64,000 nt of DNA from Mangrovibacter phragmitis (lineage in GTDB: Bacteria; Pseudomonadota; Gammaproteobacteria; Enterobacterales; Enterobacteriaceae), in the NCBI RefSeq assembly GCF_001655675.1, contig NZ_LYRP01000012.1, positions 372,001 through 436,000 of the forward strand, given 5' to 3'. The notes below the pieces were generated by a model. That model saw nothing but the letters and a program-made list of their open reading frames with translations, was not told where the DNA came from and made no database searches. Made by a program: the position numbers and the translations under genes. Positions 30,831 to 39,635 of the stretch are shown here, in pieces (position 1 is the stretch's first letter; the number at the start of each line of letters is the position of its first letter).

Positions 30831-32060
30831 CTACTGTTTACTGGGGCTCAGACCAGGCTCTGCCGGGCTGGAATAAGCAGCCGGGGATTTTTGTACACCA
30901 AGCAACATGAGGGAGCTGAATACCATGACACAGGCAGCAACCCACCATACAGTACTTAAGGAATAGATATCAGCGAAGTACCCGGCTAACACAGGGGAAA
31001 TACCACCGGCTGCCATGCCTATATTCATGACAAAGCCAATAGCCGAACCGCGTAATGCCTGCGGAACCAACTCAGCGGTAAAGGAAATCACCAGTGGCGT
31101 AACTGGGTAGCCTAAGAAGCCAAGCAAGAGAATGACTACTATCACGGCATATACAGGCATATTTAGCACCATTGCCGCCATGAGCAGGCTACTCAGTAAG
31201 GTGATACCAATCAGGATAGCGCGTTTACGGTTGAAGTTGCCTTTATCGCACAGGCGACCTGTCACAAGTCCCCCCAGGGCACCAGCAAGACCCAGCAGGC
31301 TGGCAATAGTGCCTGCGACACTTATCGATAAGTGCTTAACATTCATTAAAAATGTTGGTGCCCACAGCAGGACAATCCACCAGCCACTGAGTAACAGGAA
31401 GTAGTACAGTGCCATCAGTAAAACGGAAGGGTTGCGGAACAGCTGTTTGAGTGGCAACGACGCTCTATGTGCCTGGTGCGTTTTTTTCTCTGTCGGTTTT
31501 GGTTTTACCAATATGGCATAGGCCAGAGCGACCAGCAAACCCATGCCGCCCGCCACATAAAAAACCACTCGCCAGCCGAAGACAGGGCCAAGCATGGCGC
31601 CAAGCCAGGTACCCAAAAAACCGCCAATCGGGTAGCCCATCCAGTAGAGAGACATGACTGTGGTGCGTTGTTTCTCTGTGGTTACATTGGCCACTTCCAG
31701 AGAGGCGGCAGGCCAAAAGACACCTTCGCCTATCCCGGTCATCACCCGGTAAAAGAGGAGTGATGTCAGGCTACCTGCTATTCCGGTGCTCATCGTGGCA
31801 AGAGAGAAAATGACTAACCCCAGAATAAGAACCGGTTTGCCGCTGAGTTTGTCGGCGATAATGCCAGAAATAAACAAGAAGCCGATGAAGCCATAAAAAA
31901 AGGAGCTCATCAGAAAACCTGATTGTGCACGATCCAGATGAAAATCACTGGCCATAAGGCTGATGGCTGACGAAACTGTCATGCGATCAACGGAGTACAT
32001 CATGTATCCCAGCCCACATAACACGGACACCAGGATCATTCTTTTTGTATCTGTGTGCAT
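30831..32060 (-). CDS. MFS transporter (anion:cation symporter-like)
   Basis: Major facilitator of 409 residues with twelve predicted membrane spans. It begins MHTDTKRMILVSVLCGLGYM, and the loop DKLSGKPVLILG after span 2 resembles the MFS signature. The pattern FYRVMTGIGEGVFWPAASLEV resembles sugar-acid (hexuronate/galactonate) porters. I prefer the ATG at 32060, preceded by GAGGG, over the upstream in-frame ATG at 32105. As the only transporter of the operon it is the likely importer of its substrate. Confidence 0.85.
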   Translation of the reverse strand: MHTDTKRMILVSVLCGLGYMMYSVDRMTVSSAISLMASDFHLDRAQSGFLMSSFFYGFIGFLFISGIIADKLSGKPVLILGLVIFSLATMSTGIAGSLTSLLFYRVMTGIGEGVFWPAASLEVANVTTEKQRTTVMSLYWMGYPIGGFLGTWLGAMLGPVFGWRVVFYVAGGMGLLVALAYAILVKPKPTEKKTHQAHRASLPLKQLFRNPSVLLMALYYFLLLSGWWIVLLWAPTFLMNVKHLSISVAGTIASLLGLAGALGGLVTGRLCDKGNFNRKRAILIGITLLSSLLMAAMVLNMPVYAVIVVILLLGFLGYPVTPLVISFTAELVPQALRGSAIGFVMNIGMAAGGISPVLAGYFADIYSLSTVWWVAACVMVFSSLMLLGVQKSPAAYSSPAEPGLSPSKQ

Positions 32061-32114
32061 AATGCCCTCGACATATCGGATGTGACGAGAAATCAGATAC
32101 CGCAAAAACTCTGA

Positions 32115-32948
32115 TTAACAGTATTGCTGATGACGCTCCTTGCAGGTGGATAAGACGTCGTTAGGTTCCTGTTGCCACCAGTTCAGTTCCGAGAAAATTT
32201 CAACTTCATGTGCCCCCTGATAGCCCAGTGACTCAACGGCGAGACGGGCGCTACGAATATCGATAACACCATCTCCCATCATTCCCCGGTCAGAGAGCAA
32301 ATCACGGGTTGGCACCAGCCAGTCGCAAATGTGGAATGCCAGAATGCGGTTACGCCCAGCACGTTCCAGTTGTGGGAAGAGCTTCGGATCCCACCAGGTG
32401 TGGTAGAGGTCAACGGCAATGCCCAGCCCTTTATCGCCCAGTTCATCGCACAAATCGTTAGCCTGCTCCAGCGTGTTCACACATGCGCGGTCGGCAGCAT
32501 ACATTGGGTGTAATGGTTCAATCGCCAATGGCATACCAACGTTACGTGAGTAATCAAGTAACCGGGATAGCCCGTCTTTGACTTGCTGACGGGCACCCGC
32601 GATATCTTTTGATGACCCGGGCAGGCCTCCCACGACCAGTACCAGGCAGGCTGCACCCAGCGCCAGCGCTTCATCCACTGCCCTGCGGTTATCATCACTC
32701 GCTACCTGTCTGGTAGCGTCATCGACACCCGGAAACATGCCGCCGCGACAGTAGCCGCTGACGGTTAACGCATTGCTACGGATTAACCGGGCTGTTTTCT
32801 CCAGCCCCAGCGCCTGTACTTGATCCCGCCATGGCGAGATCCCGCAGATCCCGTGGCGGGCACAACCATCAATTATTTTATCGAGTGTCCACTGTTTACG
32901 TACGGTTGCGGTATTAATGGAAAGCCGCCGTGGATCCGGGTGTTGCAT
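32115..32948 (-). CDS. Sugar phosphate isomerase/epimerase-like TIM-barrel protein
   Basis: A 277-residue member of the AP-endonuclease-2/xylose-isomerase-like fold. Likely metal ligands are visible in order: the Glu in LAIEPLHPMYAADR near 145, Asp and His in VDLYHTWWDP near 182, His in AFHICDW near 210, and the Glu in AHEVEIFS near 257. Such proteins epimerise or isomerise sugars and inositols, and some cleave 3-keto-glycosides. It lies nine bases after the Gfo/Idh gene in the same operon. Confidence 0.82.
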   Translation of the reverse strand: MQHPDPRRLSINTATVRKQWTLDKIIDGCARHGICGISPWRDQVQALGLEKTARLIRSNALTVSGYCRGGMFPGVDDATRQVASDDNRRAVDEALALGAACLVLVVGGLPGSSKDIAGARQQVKDGLSRLLDYSRNVGMPLAIEPLHPMYAADRACVNTLEQANDLCDELGDKGLGIAVDLYHTWWDPKLFPQLERAGRNRILAFHICDWLVPTRDLLSDRGMMGDGVIDIRSARLAVESLGYQGAHEVEIFSELNWWQQEPNDVLSTCKERHQQYC

Positions 32949-32957
32949 ATGCGCTCC

Positions 32958-34109
32958 TTATTTGATCAAAGACGGAACATCCAACCAGCGGCGTTCGCGC
33001 CAGCTTTGCAAAGCCAGTTCTACGAGTTGTACGCCTTTGGCGCCCTCAAGCAGATTCCAACGAAAATCGCTTTCACCGTGGACATGGCGTAAAAAACCTT
33101 CCCACTGCACTTTGAACGCGTTGTCATAGGTTGTGGTATCCGGTACCGGAACCCAGTCTTTGAAAAAGTCATGAGTCTGGCGCTCATCAGGATTCCAGAC
33201 AGGTTTGGGGGTATTAACTCTGGCCTGGGTAAGGCAATCGGTCAGTCCGGCTACAGCGGAACCATTGACGCCATCGACCTGGAATGTCACCAGGTCGTCA
33301 CGACGAACCCGCACACACCAGGAGCTGTTGATTTGTACGATGGTGCCATTATGCAGTTCGAAAGTGGCATACGCGGCATCATCTGCGGTTGCGGCGTAAG
33401 GATTACCTTGTTCATCGACACGTTGTGGGATATGGGTGGCACCAAGGCAACTAATACTCTTGATTTCGCCGAATAAATTGTCGATGACATAACGCCAGTG
33501 GCAGATCATGTCGAGAATGATGCCGCCACCCTCTTCCTGACGGTAGTTCCAGGATGGACGCTGCGCTGGCTGTAAATCACCTTCGAAGACCCAGTAGCCA
33601 AATTCACCTCGTACAGAAAGAACTTTGCCAAAAAAGCCAGACTCATTGAGAAGCTGTAATTTACGTAATCCGGGTAGCCATAATTTGTCCTGCACCACAC
33701 CGTGGCAAACACCCTGTTGTTCTGCGTAGTGATAGAGTTCCATGGCTTCAGACAAACTCACCGCAACAGGTTTCTCACAATAAATATGTTTGCCTGCGGC
33801 AATCGCTTTTTTCAGTAAAGTGGGGCGTGCCTGAGTCGTTGCTGCATCAAAAAAGATAGTGTCGTTAGGATTTGCCAGTGCTGCGTCGAGGTCGGTTCCC
33901 CAACGTGCAATACCTGTTTCTTTAGCCAGAGCTGCGATTTTTTCTTCATTACGCCCAATCAAAATTGGGTCGGGCATCAGGTAATCGCCATTTGCCAGAG
34001 CAACGCCACCCTGATTACGGATAGCAACAATTGAACGAATCAAATGCTGATTTTTCCCCATACGGCCGGTGACGCCGTGCATGATAATGCCAAGAGAAAT
34101 AGTGGCCAT
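32958..34109 (-). CDS. Gfo/Idh/MocA-family oxidoreductase
   Basis: NAD(P)-dependent sugar or cyclitol dehydrogenase of 383 residues. The N-terminal Rossmann part starts [13 protein letters not shown], an unusual form of the glycine loop, and the catalytic Lys lies in [11 protein letters not shown] near 111. A family-typical [17 protein letters not shown] follows near 195. The family oxidises secondary alcohols of sugars, inositols and glycosides. It is the second gene of the operon, 15 bases after the SDR gene. Confidence 0.87.
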   Translation of the reverse strand: MATISLGIIMHGVTGRMGKNQHLIRSIVAIRNQGGVALANGDYLMPDPILIGRNEEKIAALAKETGIARWGTDLDAALANPNDTIFFDAATTQARPTLLKKAIAAGKHIYCEKPVAVSLSEAMELYHYAEQQGVCHGVVQDKLWLPGLRKLQLLNESGFFGKVLSVRGEFGYWVFEGDLQPAQRPSWNYRQEEGGGIILDMICHWRYVIDNLFGEIKSISCLGATHIPQRVDEQGNPYAATADDAAYATFELHNGTIVQINSSWCVRVRRDDLVTFQVDGVNGSAVAGLTDCLTQARVNTPKPVWNPDERQTHDFFKDWVPVPDTTTYDNAFKVQWEGFLRHVHGESDFRWNLLEGAKGVQLVELALQSWRERRWLDVPSLIK

Positions 34110-34124
34110 TGAAGTACCTCGTCT

Positions 34125-34913
34125 TCAAAAGTGGGATTTGTTCAGGCCACCATCAAGTTCGATGATCTGGCCAACAGTGAAAGGCAATTTACCGCTCGCC
34201 AGCGCATCAATAGCGACAGCGATGTCATCAGGTCGTCCCCAGCGTTTCATGGGAACTAACCCTTCTTCAATAAGCTGCGTATATTGGGGTTTAACGGTGC
34301 TGGTCATGTCTGTTGCGATAATGCCAGGTCGAACCTCATACACGCCAATACCGGATTCAGCGAGGCGCATGGCAAAAAGTTGTGTGACCATACTGGCAGC
34401 TGCTTTAGAGACGCAGTATTCACCACGAGAAATATTCAGGCTTTGGGCACTACAGGAAGTGACATTAATAATGGCGCGATGCTGATTACCTAATTGCCCT
34501 TGTTCAAGCATGATTTTTGCGCTTTTTTGGCAGAAGAAGAACATGGCGCGTGTATTTATATCCTGGCAATATTGATAATTCTCAGGCGTCACATCCAGTA
34601 AATCGCCGCGTTGTCTGGCTGCTGTTCCGGCATTGTTAACAACGCAATCAAGCCGCCCCCAGCGCGCGACCACAGCTTCCAGCATGGCAGACTGGCTCTC
34701 CAGTGCGGCAATATCACCGGGTACGGCCATGGCTTCTACGCCAAGGGTTTGGATCTGTGCAGCTATTACTTCTTGCCGTGTACGGCTTTCTTCGGTGTCG
34801 CGCCCATTGATGGCAACATTAAATCCGCTTTGTGCCAGTTGATATGCGCAGGCCTTGCCAATTCCACGCGTAGAACCGGTAACGAAAGCCACCGGACGTT
34901 GTGCACAAGTCAT
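34125..34913 (-). CDS. SDR-family oxidoreductase, first gene of the TetR-controlled operon
   Basis: Short-chain dehydrogenase of 262 residues. Motifs are TGSTRGIGKACAYQL at the cofactor site, NNAGTAARQRGDLL near 91, the catalytic Ser in NVTSCS and Tyr-x3-Lys in YCVSKAA, then RPGIIATDM. It is likely to be labelled 3-ketoacyl-ACP reductase by automatic annotation, but the operon (MFS importer, Gfo/Idh, epimerase-like protein, flavoprotein) points to carbohydrate or small-molecule catabolism rather than fatty acid synthesis. Confidence 0.87.
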   Translation of the reverse strand: MTCAQRPVAFVTGSTRGIGKACAYQLAQSGFNVAINGRDTEESRTRQEVIAAQIQTLGVEAMAVPGDIAALESQSAMLEAVVARWGRLDCVVNNAGTAARQRGDLLDVTPENYQYCQDINTRAMFFFCQKSAKIMLEQGQLGNQHRAIINVTSCSAQSLNISRGEYCVSKAAASMVTQLFAMRLAESGIGVYEVRPGIIATDMTSTVKPQYTQLIEEGLVPMKRWGRPDDIAVAIDALASGKLPFTVGQIIELDGGLNKSHF

Positions 34914-34936
34914 AATGCTGCTCCTTTTTTAATTTC

Positions 34937-35022
34937 AACCAACCAGTTGATTTAATATAAACAGTATAGGAAGGCGTAAAAAAGAAAAGGATGATCGACT
35001 TCTCAGATTCAACTAATTGGTT
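34937..35022. promoter_or_regulatory. Two TetR-type operators in the divergent promoter
   Basis: AACCAACCAGTT (34937-34948) and AACTAATTGGTT (35011-35022) are related near-palindromes, AACYAAYYRGTT. Each lies 24-46 bases from one of the divergent start codons, as expected for a TetR repressor controlling both directions. Confidence 0.65.
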
Positions 35023-35068
35023 AATAATGATTGCAGTAAATTTAATTGAATGATTTTACGGGGGAAAA

Positions 35069-35722
35069 ATGGTTAAGGAGAGTGTGTCTAAACGCCGGCA
35101 TGATCCCGAACTGACTCAAAGACTGATCCTTAGTGCAGCTAAAACAGTCTTTGCAGATAAAGGATTTGATGGGGCCCGGGTAGACCAAATTGCCGCACTT
35201 GCTCAAGTGAATAAGCAACTGATTTATTATTATTTTGACAATAAAGATATGCTGTTCTCAAAGGTACTGGAAGCGGCATATCTGGACATTCGTACCAAAG
35301 AGGCTGCGCTTGATCTGGACGCATTACCTGCGCGCGATGCTGTATTAAGGCTGGTGGAGTTTACCTGGCATTATTATCTGGAAAATCCGGAGTTTATTCG
35401 CTTACTAAACAGTGAAAACCAATTACAGGCTCGTCACCTTAAAGCGTTGGATACTATTGTGCCCATTAACCGTAGCTGGTTGAGTATTACTGAAACTATC
35501 CTGTTGCGTGGTCAGCAAGATGGCAGTATTCGGCCTGGTATTGATGCGATGCAATTAAATATCAGTATCTCTGCTCTGGGTTTTTTCTACCTGATAAATC
35601 AATCAACGCTGTCGATTCTGTATCAAAAAGATTTAAAACAGGTCGCTGAGCTGGAGCAACGCCTGGTTGTTATGAAAGACACCATCTCATGCTGGCTTGC
35701 GCCACAGACGCCACCGGGGTGA
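35069..35722 (+). CDS. TetR-family transcriptional regulator
   Basis: A 217-residue repressor. The N-terminal DNA-binding part includes LTQRLILSAAKTVFADKGFD and VDQIAALAQVNKQLIYYYF (about residues 12-58), and the C-terminal ligand domain resembles that of YcdC/RutR-like regulators. A purine-rich GGGGGAAA precedes the ATG. It is divergent from the SDR-Gfo-epimerase-MFS-flavoprotein operon, and the paired palindromes between them indicate that it represses that operon and itself. The ligand is unknown. Confidence 0.88.
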   Translation: MVKESVSKRRHDPELTQRLILSAAKTVFADKGFDGARVDQIAALAQVNKQLIYYYFDNKDMLFSKVLEAAYLDIRTKEAALDLDALPARDAVLRLVEFTWHYYLENPEFIRLLNSENQLQARHLKALDTIVPINRSWLSITETILLRGQQDGSIRPGIDAMQLNISISALGFFYLINQSTLSILYQKDLKQVAELEQRLVVMKDTISCWLAPQTPPG

Positions 35723-35766
35723 ACAGCCTGGTGTCATGTGCTGACACCAGGCCGGGTGCGTATTAA

Positions 35767-38061
35767 TCAGAACAGCTGTTTGAACCGTAAGCTGACTGAC
35801 TGGTTTGAATAGTGCGGTGCTGCACTAATATCGTAGTAGGCAGTAATGCTGGAGGTGCCAGAGTGAACCAGGGTAGCCCCAACGCTGAAATCACCGGTGT
35901 CTTTTTCTGGCGATGCGCCGCGGGTGGTAAATCCAGTTTCATCGATGGCCGCCGCATAGCTGGAGGAAATCTTCATCGGCTGGTTGTCATACTGGTGATA
36001 CCAGAGCATTTGTAAGTAAGGTGTCAGCTCACCCACTGGTGTTGACGTGGTGACCTCAAATTTGGCACCAAGCCCGGACTTAATGGCATCTGAGTGGGCG
36101 GCATCTACCCGTAATGCAGCGCCATTACCGTTCGACTCGGTATAGCCATTTTGCTGCATAAAGCTATAGCTGAGATTGGCTAATGGCGTCACAGTGAATG
36201 CCTGAGTGACAGCTAAAGGGTAACCAAATTCGGCTTTTACCGCATACTGCTGTCCATCAAACTTGCCGTTGGCAATACCAGAATACCCGGTGAAATCTAC
36301 GCTACGTTGTGTGTTGAAACGCTGAGTTGCAGCGGTTGCATACAGGTTTGTATACCAGTCCGGCGCGAGGTAACTGGCATAAGCCGTTAACCCCCAGGAA
36401 TTTACATAGGCATTTGAACCGTTAAAGCTACTGTTGCCTTTAATATTGGTTGAGGTGTAGCTGAGCGCGCCACCTAAACGCCAGTTATCATTTATCGCGC
36501 GGTCGGCACCCAAAACCAGTCCACCATAAGTTGCCTTATAGCCGGACATTTCACTGGTGTTGCCCTGGTTGGCGCGCCCACCAAAAGTTTGCCCCCATAC
36601 CGCGTTATTGAGTGATTCATCCCCGGCAGCAATACCACTTTGCCTGTTACGCCAGGCAAACTGCGTCGTGCTGATTCTTGAACCAATCACATTCAGCATG
36701 TCAAAAGTCGCGGTACTCGCCGCATTTGCTGCACTGGCATTCATGCCCGGAGAAAGCTGTTCTCCCACTCTATTGGCTTCACCAACAGAATTAATCGCTA
36801 ACGAAGCATTGTATAAATTCAACAACCCTGCATTTGAAACACCAGTATAATTTTGCAGGCCATTTAAGGATGAAATGGCATTACCAATAGTGGGTTCCCA
36901 GGACGGCGTTGTCGGTGTCGTTGGGGTCGTTGGTGAGGTTGTTTGTGCCGCAGATAAATTCAGCACCAGCAATGCATCCCCTGAGCTGGCGTCTGTTGCT
37001 GCGCTGCCTTTTACGGTACCTGTAAAGCCTGATGCGTTATAATTCAGGGCTCCGGCATTGTATTGTGTGTTGGCTGCGTCTGAAGCATCGATAACCACAT
37101 AACGCTGGCCTGCCGCAAACGCGTAACCCTGGCTGACCAGGTTGACAGATGATCCCGATGCCAGCGTAGCTGCCCCATTGACAATCAACCGGCCATACCC
37201 GGAATCGGAAGACAGGCTACCTGTAGTAACGGCATCACTGGCAACATTGAAATTCAGGGATGAACTGGCAGACTGGGTGTAGTTTCCAGTAATGGTGATG
37301 GGGTTGGAAATGTACAGATTAGCGCCGGTGTTCTTAAAAGAGCCCGATGAAAGCGTGACATTATCATTCAGCAGCATATTCCCGGAGCTGAGGGTCAAAT
37401 CGCCGCTGGACAAATTAATCGCGCCAATTACGGGTGTGGATTCATCTGCAGTATAGCCAGTCAGCGTGCCGATGGTGCTGCCCGTGCCGCCAATAAAATC
37501 CAGACTACCTGATGAAGTGATATCGCCCTTAATCGTCCCGGTATTGGTGATGCTGCCAATCGTACCCGAATTATTCAGTACATTGGATGATGTGGTGCCA
37601 GCACTGAGTGTGCCTGAGTTGTTGATACTGTTGATGGTGCCATTGTTCAGGATAGTGTAACCCCATCCTGCGCTTATTGTTCCACTGTTATTCAACGCAT
37701 CAATAGTACCCGTATTATAGAGGGCATAAGCGCGGTCAGAACTTATGGTCCCGAGATTATTGATAGTTCCAATATTTCCGCTTGAGCGGATACCGTAGTA
37801 CCCGGCTCCCAGAAGGTTATTGTTGGTAATAGTGGTGATGGTACCGTTATTGTAGATTCCGTCGTTGGCTCCAGCAATTACACCGGTATCCGTCACTGTA
37901 ATTGAGGTGTAGCTTTCACCGGATGAAACCTGAATATCACTGGATGTGTTTGAGATAACCAGTGTGTCGGTTGTCGCACCAGCAGAGCCAGCTACTGTCA
38001 TGGCCGACAGCCCAGAAGCAATGGCCACTATCAGTGGTTTTACTTTAAATAACTTGTTCAT
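35767..38061 (-). CDS. Autotransporter outer membrane protein (type Va)
   Basis: A 764-residue protein with all autotransporter parts. A signal peptide of about 29 residues comes first (KPLIVAIASGLSAMTVAGSA). The passenger (about 30-375) is built of imperfect repeats around NNSGTI/NTGTI, for a parallel beta-helix. A Pro/Thr linker (PTTPTTPTTP) lies near 380-390, and a C-terminal beta-barrel of about 280 residues ends in LRFKQLF with the terminal Phe. The passenger carries no protease or lipase motif that I can see, so adhesion or aggregation is the likeliest role. It lies 26 bases after a lipoprotein hydrolase gene and is probably co-transcribed with it. Confidence 0.88.
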   Translation of the reverse strand: MNKLFKVKPLIVAIASGLSAMTVAGSAGATTDTLVISNTSSDIQVSSGESYTSITVTDTGVIAGANDGIYNNGTITTITNNNLLGAGYYGIRSSGNIGTINNLGTISSDRAYALYNTGTIDALNNSGTISAGWGYTILNNGTINSINNSGTLSAGTTSSNVLNNSGTIGSITNTGTIKGDITSSGSLDFIGGTGSTIGTLTGYTADESTPVIGAINLSSGDLTLSSGNMLLNDNVTLSSGSFKNTGANLYISNPITITGNYTQSASSSLNFNVASDAVTTGSLSSDSGYGRLIVNGAATLASGSSVNLVSQGYAFAAGQRYVVIDASDAANTQYNAGALNYNASGFTGTVKGSAATDASSGDALLVLNLSAAQTTSPTTPTTPTTPSWEPTIGNAISSLNGLQNYTGVSNAGLLNLYNASLAINSVGEANRVGEQLSPGMNASAANAASTATFDMLNVIGSRISTTQFAWRNRQSGIAAGDESLNNAVWGQTFGGRANQGNTSEMSGYKATYGGLVLGADRAINDNWRLGGALSYTSTNIKGNSSFNGSNAYVNSWGLTAYASYLAPDWYTNLYATAATQRFNTQRSVDFTGYSGIANGKFDGQQYAVKAEFGYPLAVTQAFTVTPLANLSYSFMQQNGYTESNGNGAALRVDAAHSDAIKSGLGAKFEVTTSTPVGELTPYLQMLWYHQYDNQPMKISSSYAAAIDETGFTTRGASPEKDTGDFSVGATLVHSGTSSITAYYDISAAPHYSNQSVSLRFKQLF

Positions 38062-38087
38062 ACTTTACCCTGCTGATCTTATTCTGT

Positions 38088-38966
38088 TTATTTACCTCCC
38101 TTGCCACATTCAGGTTTCTGTTTGAGCAAGTGGAGCCACTGCGTTTCCCAGGGACCCTGATGCGTCATTCCGGGAACAAGAACAACGCGCGCACAACTAT
38201 TACCCGTGTGCCGGATAAAGCGTAGAGCAACCTCTGGAGTAATCAATGTATCATGTGCACCACTAAAATGAATTTGAGGAATAAGCGCCAATTTATTCGC
38301 TTTATTGATGGGATTAAGCGAATCGGGCATCGGCGAAACATGGTGTAATTGGTTCACATATTCAATATCAAGATAACCCGCCACTGTGCGCAGGGATAAT
38401 ATATCTTTACGTTGTGCAGCTAATAATGCGGCAACCGCGCCGCCCCCAGAATAACCCACTAATTGAATTTTAGTTGCTGAGGTACTTTGTTTAATCTTGT
38501 CAATTGCTGCGGACATAGCGTTAATCACCTCTGCAGAGAATCGCCGGTTTGTCCAGTAAGGCACCTGGCAGGCGGGGTTGCTGCCCACACCAATGTACTG
38601 GCAGGGCCGGGCGATATACACCACATTACTTCCGGGATCCAGTGCCGCCAGCCGCAGTGCGACAGGATTTTTCGGCGTTGGGTCAGATGAGGGCTGGTAG
38701 CGTGAAATCCATGCCAGACCATCGCCTTCAATATAAATAGTAAGTGGTTGTGATGGTGCATTTATGCGTTGCCAGGTAAGAAAATTAAACTCAGGCGTCT
38801 CAATGATTTGTTCTGATAAATGTCCTTGTTTTGCTATATCCTGTGCAGTAGTCATTCGATTGGCAACACATCCGGTTGTCAATAATATAAAAAATACAAT
38901 AAACAAACGTGTAATGGATATTGTAGTTTTAATAAAATACAGTTTTATTATCTTTGTAGTAATCAT
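38088..38966 (-). CDS. Putative lipoprotein with alpha/beta-hydrolase fold
   Basis: A 292-residue protein with a long N-terminal membrane stretch (TRLFIVFFILLTTGC) ending in a lipobox whose Cys is residue 33, so it is probably a lipoprotein anchored facing the periplasm. The nucleophile motif GYSGGGAVAALLA near 170 and a late His in PGMTHQGPW fit a serine hydrolase; an Asp in SGAHDTLITPE near 240 could complete the triad. The substrate is unknown. It precedes the autotransporter in the same direction, which hints at a shared role such as processing or modifying surface material. Confidence 0.75.
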   Translation of the reverse strand: MITTKIIKLYFIKTTISITRLFIVFFILLTTGCVANRMTTAQDIAKQGHLSEQIIETPEFNFLTWQRINAPSQPLTIYIEGDGLAWISRYQPSSDPTPKNPVALRLAALDPGSNVVYIARPCQYIGVGSNPACQVPYWTNRRFSAEVINAMSAAIDKIKQSTSATKIQLVGYSGGGAVAALLAAQRKDILSLRTVAGYLDIEYVNQLHHVSPMPDSLNPINKANKLALIPQIHFSGAHDTLITPEVALRFIRHTGNSCARVVLVPGMTHQGPWETQWLHLLKQKPECGKGGK

Positions 38967-39182
38967 GAGTACTGCTCTGTGAAATGCATTAATGAAATTA
39001 GCCGGGAATGAAAAATAATTCTTTATCTTTCAGTTGTGCTAATGATGTTGAAATGATGCTTAACTAAGTGTTATCCGCTAAACCAGGTAATGCTAAAACA
39101 TTTCCCGGAAAATTGAATCCTGAAAACCTGGCCTGCTAAAAACAATGCCAGGTTTGCATGCAGAAAACCACCCTATCAGGTA

Positions 39183-39635
39183 TCAAGTATTTGTACCAAT
39201 AGCTAACCGGTAACGCACATAATCATCGGCCTGAGTGAACTTGTCATACAATGCCCGGGCCGGGTTGCCTTCCCGGGTATGCCAGTAGAGCCTGGACCAG
39301 TTGTTTTGCTCAGCCAGATGGATAAGATCCTCGATCAGCGCCTGTCCCAGGCCCTGCCCGCGTACAGCAGGGTCAACAAATAAATCTTCGAGGTAACACA
39401 CCGGGGTGGTGACCCATGAGCCTTCATGGAGCACATACAGGCTAAAACCAGCAACCTGTTCATTAAAAACTGCCAGCCGAATTCCGAATGGGGCTGCCGG
39501 GTCCAGAGCGCGTTGCCAGGTGTGGCGGGTAACCTGTTCAGGGATGTCACTGCCATAAAAGGTGGTGTAACCCTGCCATAAAACACGCCAGGCGGCTTCA
39601 TCGTCCGGGCGGATGTCCCGAATTGTAGTGGTCAC
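39183..39635 (-). CDS. GNAT-family N-acetyltransferase (diamine acetyltransferase-like)
   Basis: A 150-residue GNAT protein. The acetyl-CoA loop is VRGQGLGQALIEDL near 92-105, preceded by YLEDLFVDP, and NPARALYDKF lies near 125. Its pattern is that of spermidine/diamine or amino-acid acetyltransferases. Its ATG overlaps the stop of the upstream GNAT gene (39632-39635), so the two are translationally coupled. Confidence 0.86.
   Translation of the reverse strand: MTTTIRDIRPDDEAAWRVLWQGYTTFYGSDIPEQVTRHTWQRALDPAAPFGIRLAVFNEQVAGFSLYVLHEGSWVTTPVCYLEDLFVDPAVRGQGLGQALIEDLIHLAEQNNWSRLYWHTREGNPARALYDKFTQADDYVRYRLAIGTNT

Noticed and set aside
34125-34913. Fatty acid synthesis 3-ketoacyl-ACP reductase (FabG)
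   Set aside because: Similarity is only that of SDR enzymes in general; the operon is catabolic in make-up and no fab genes are near.
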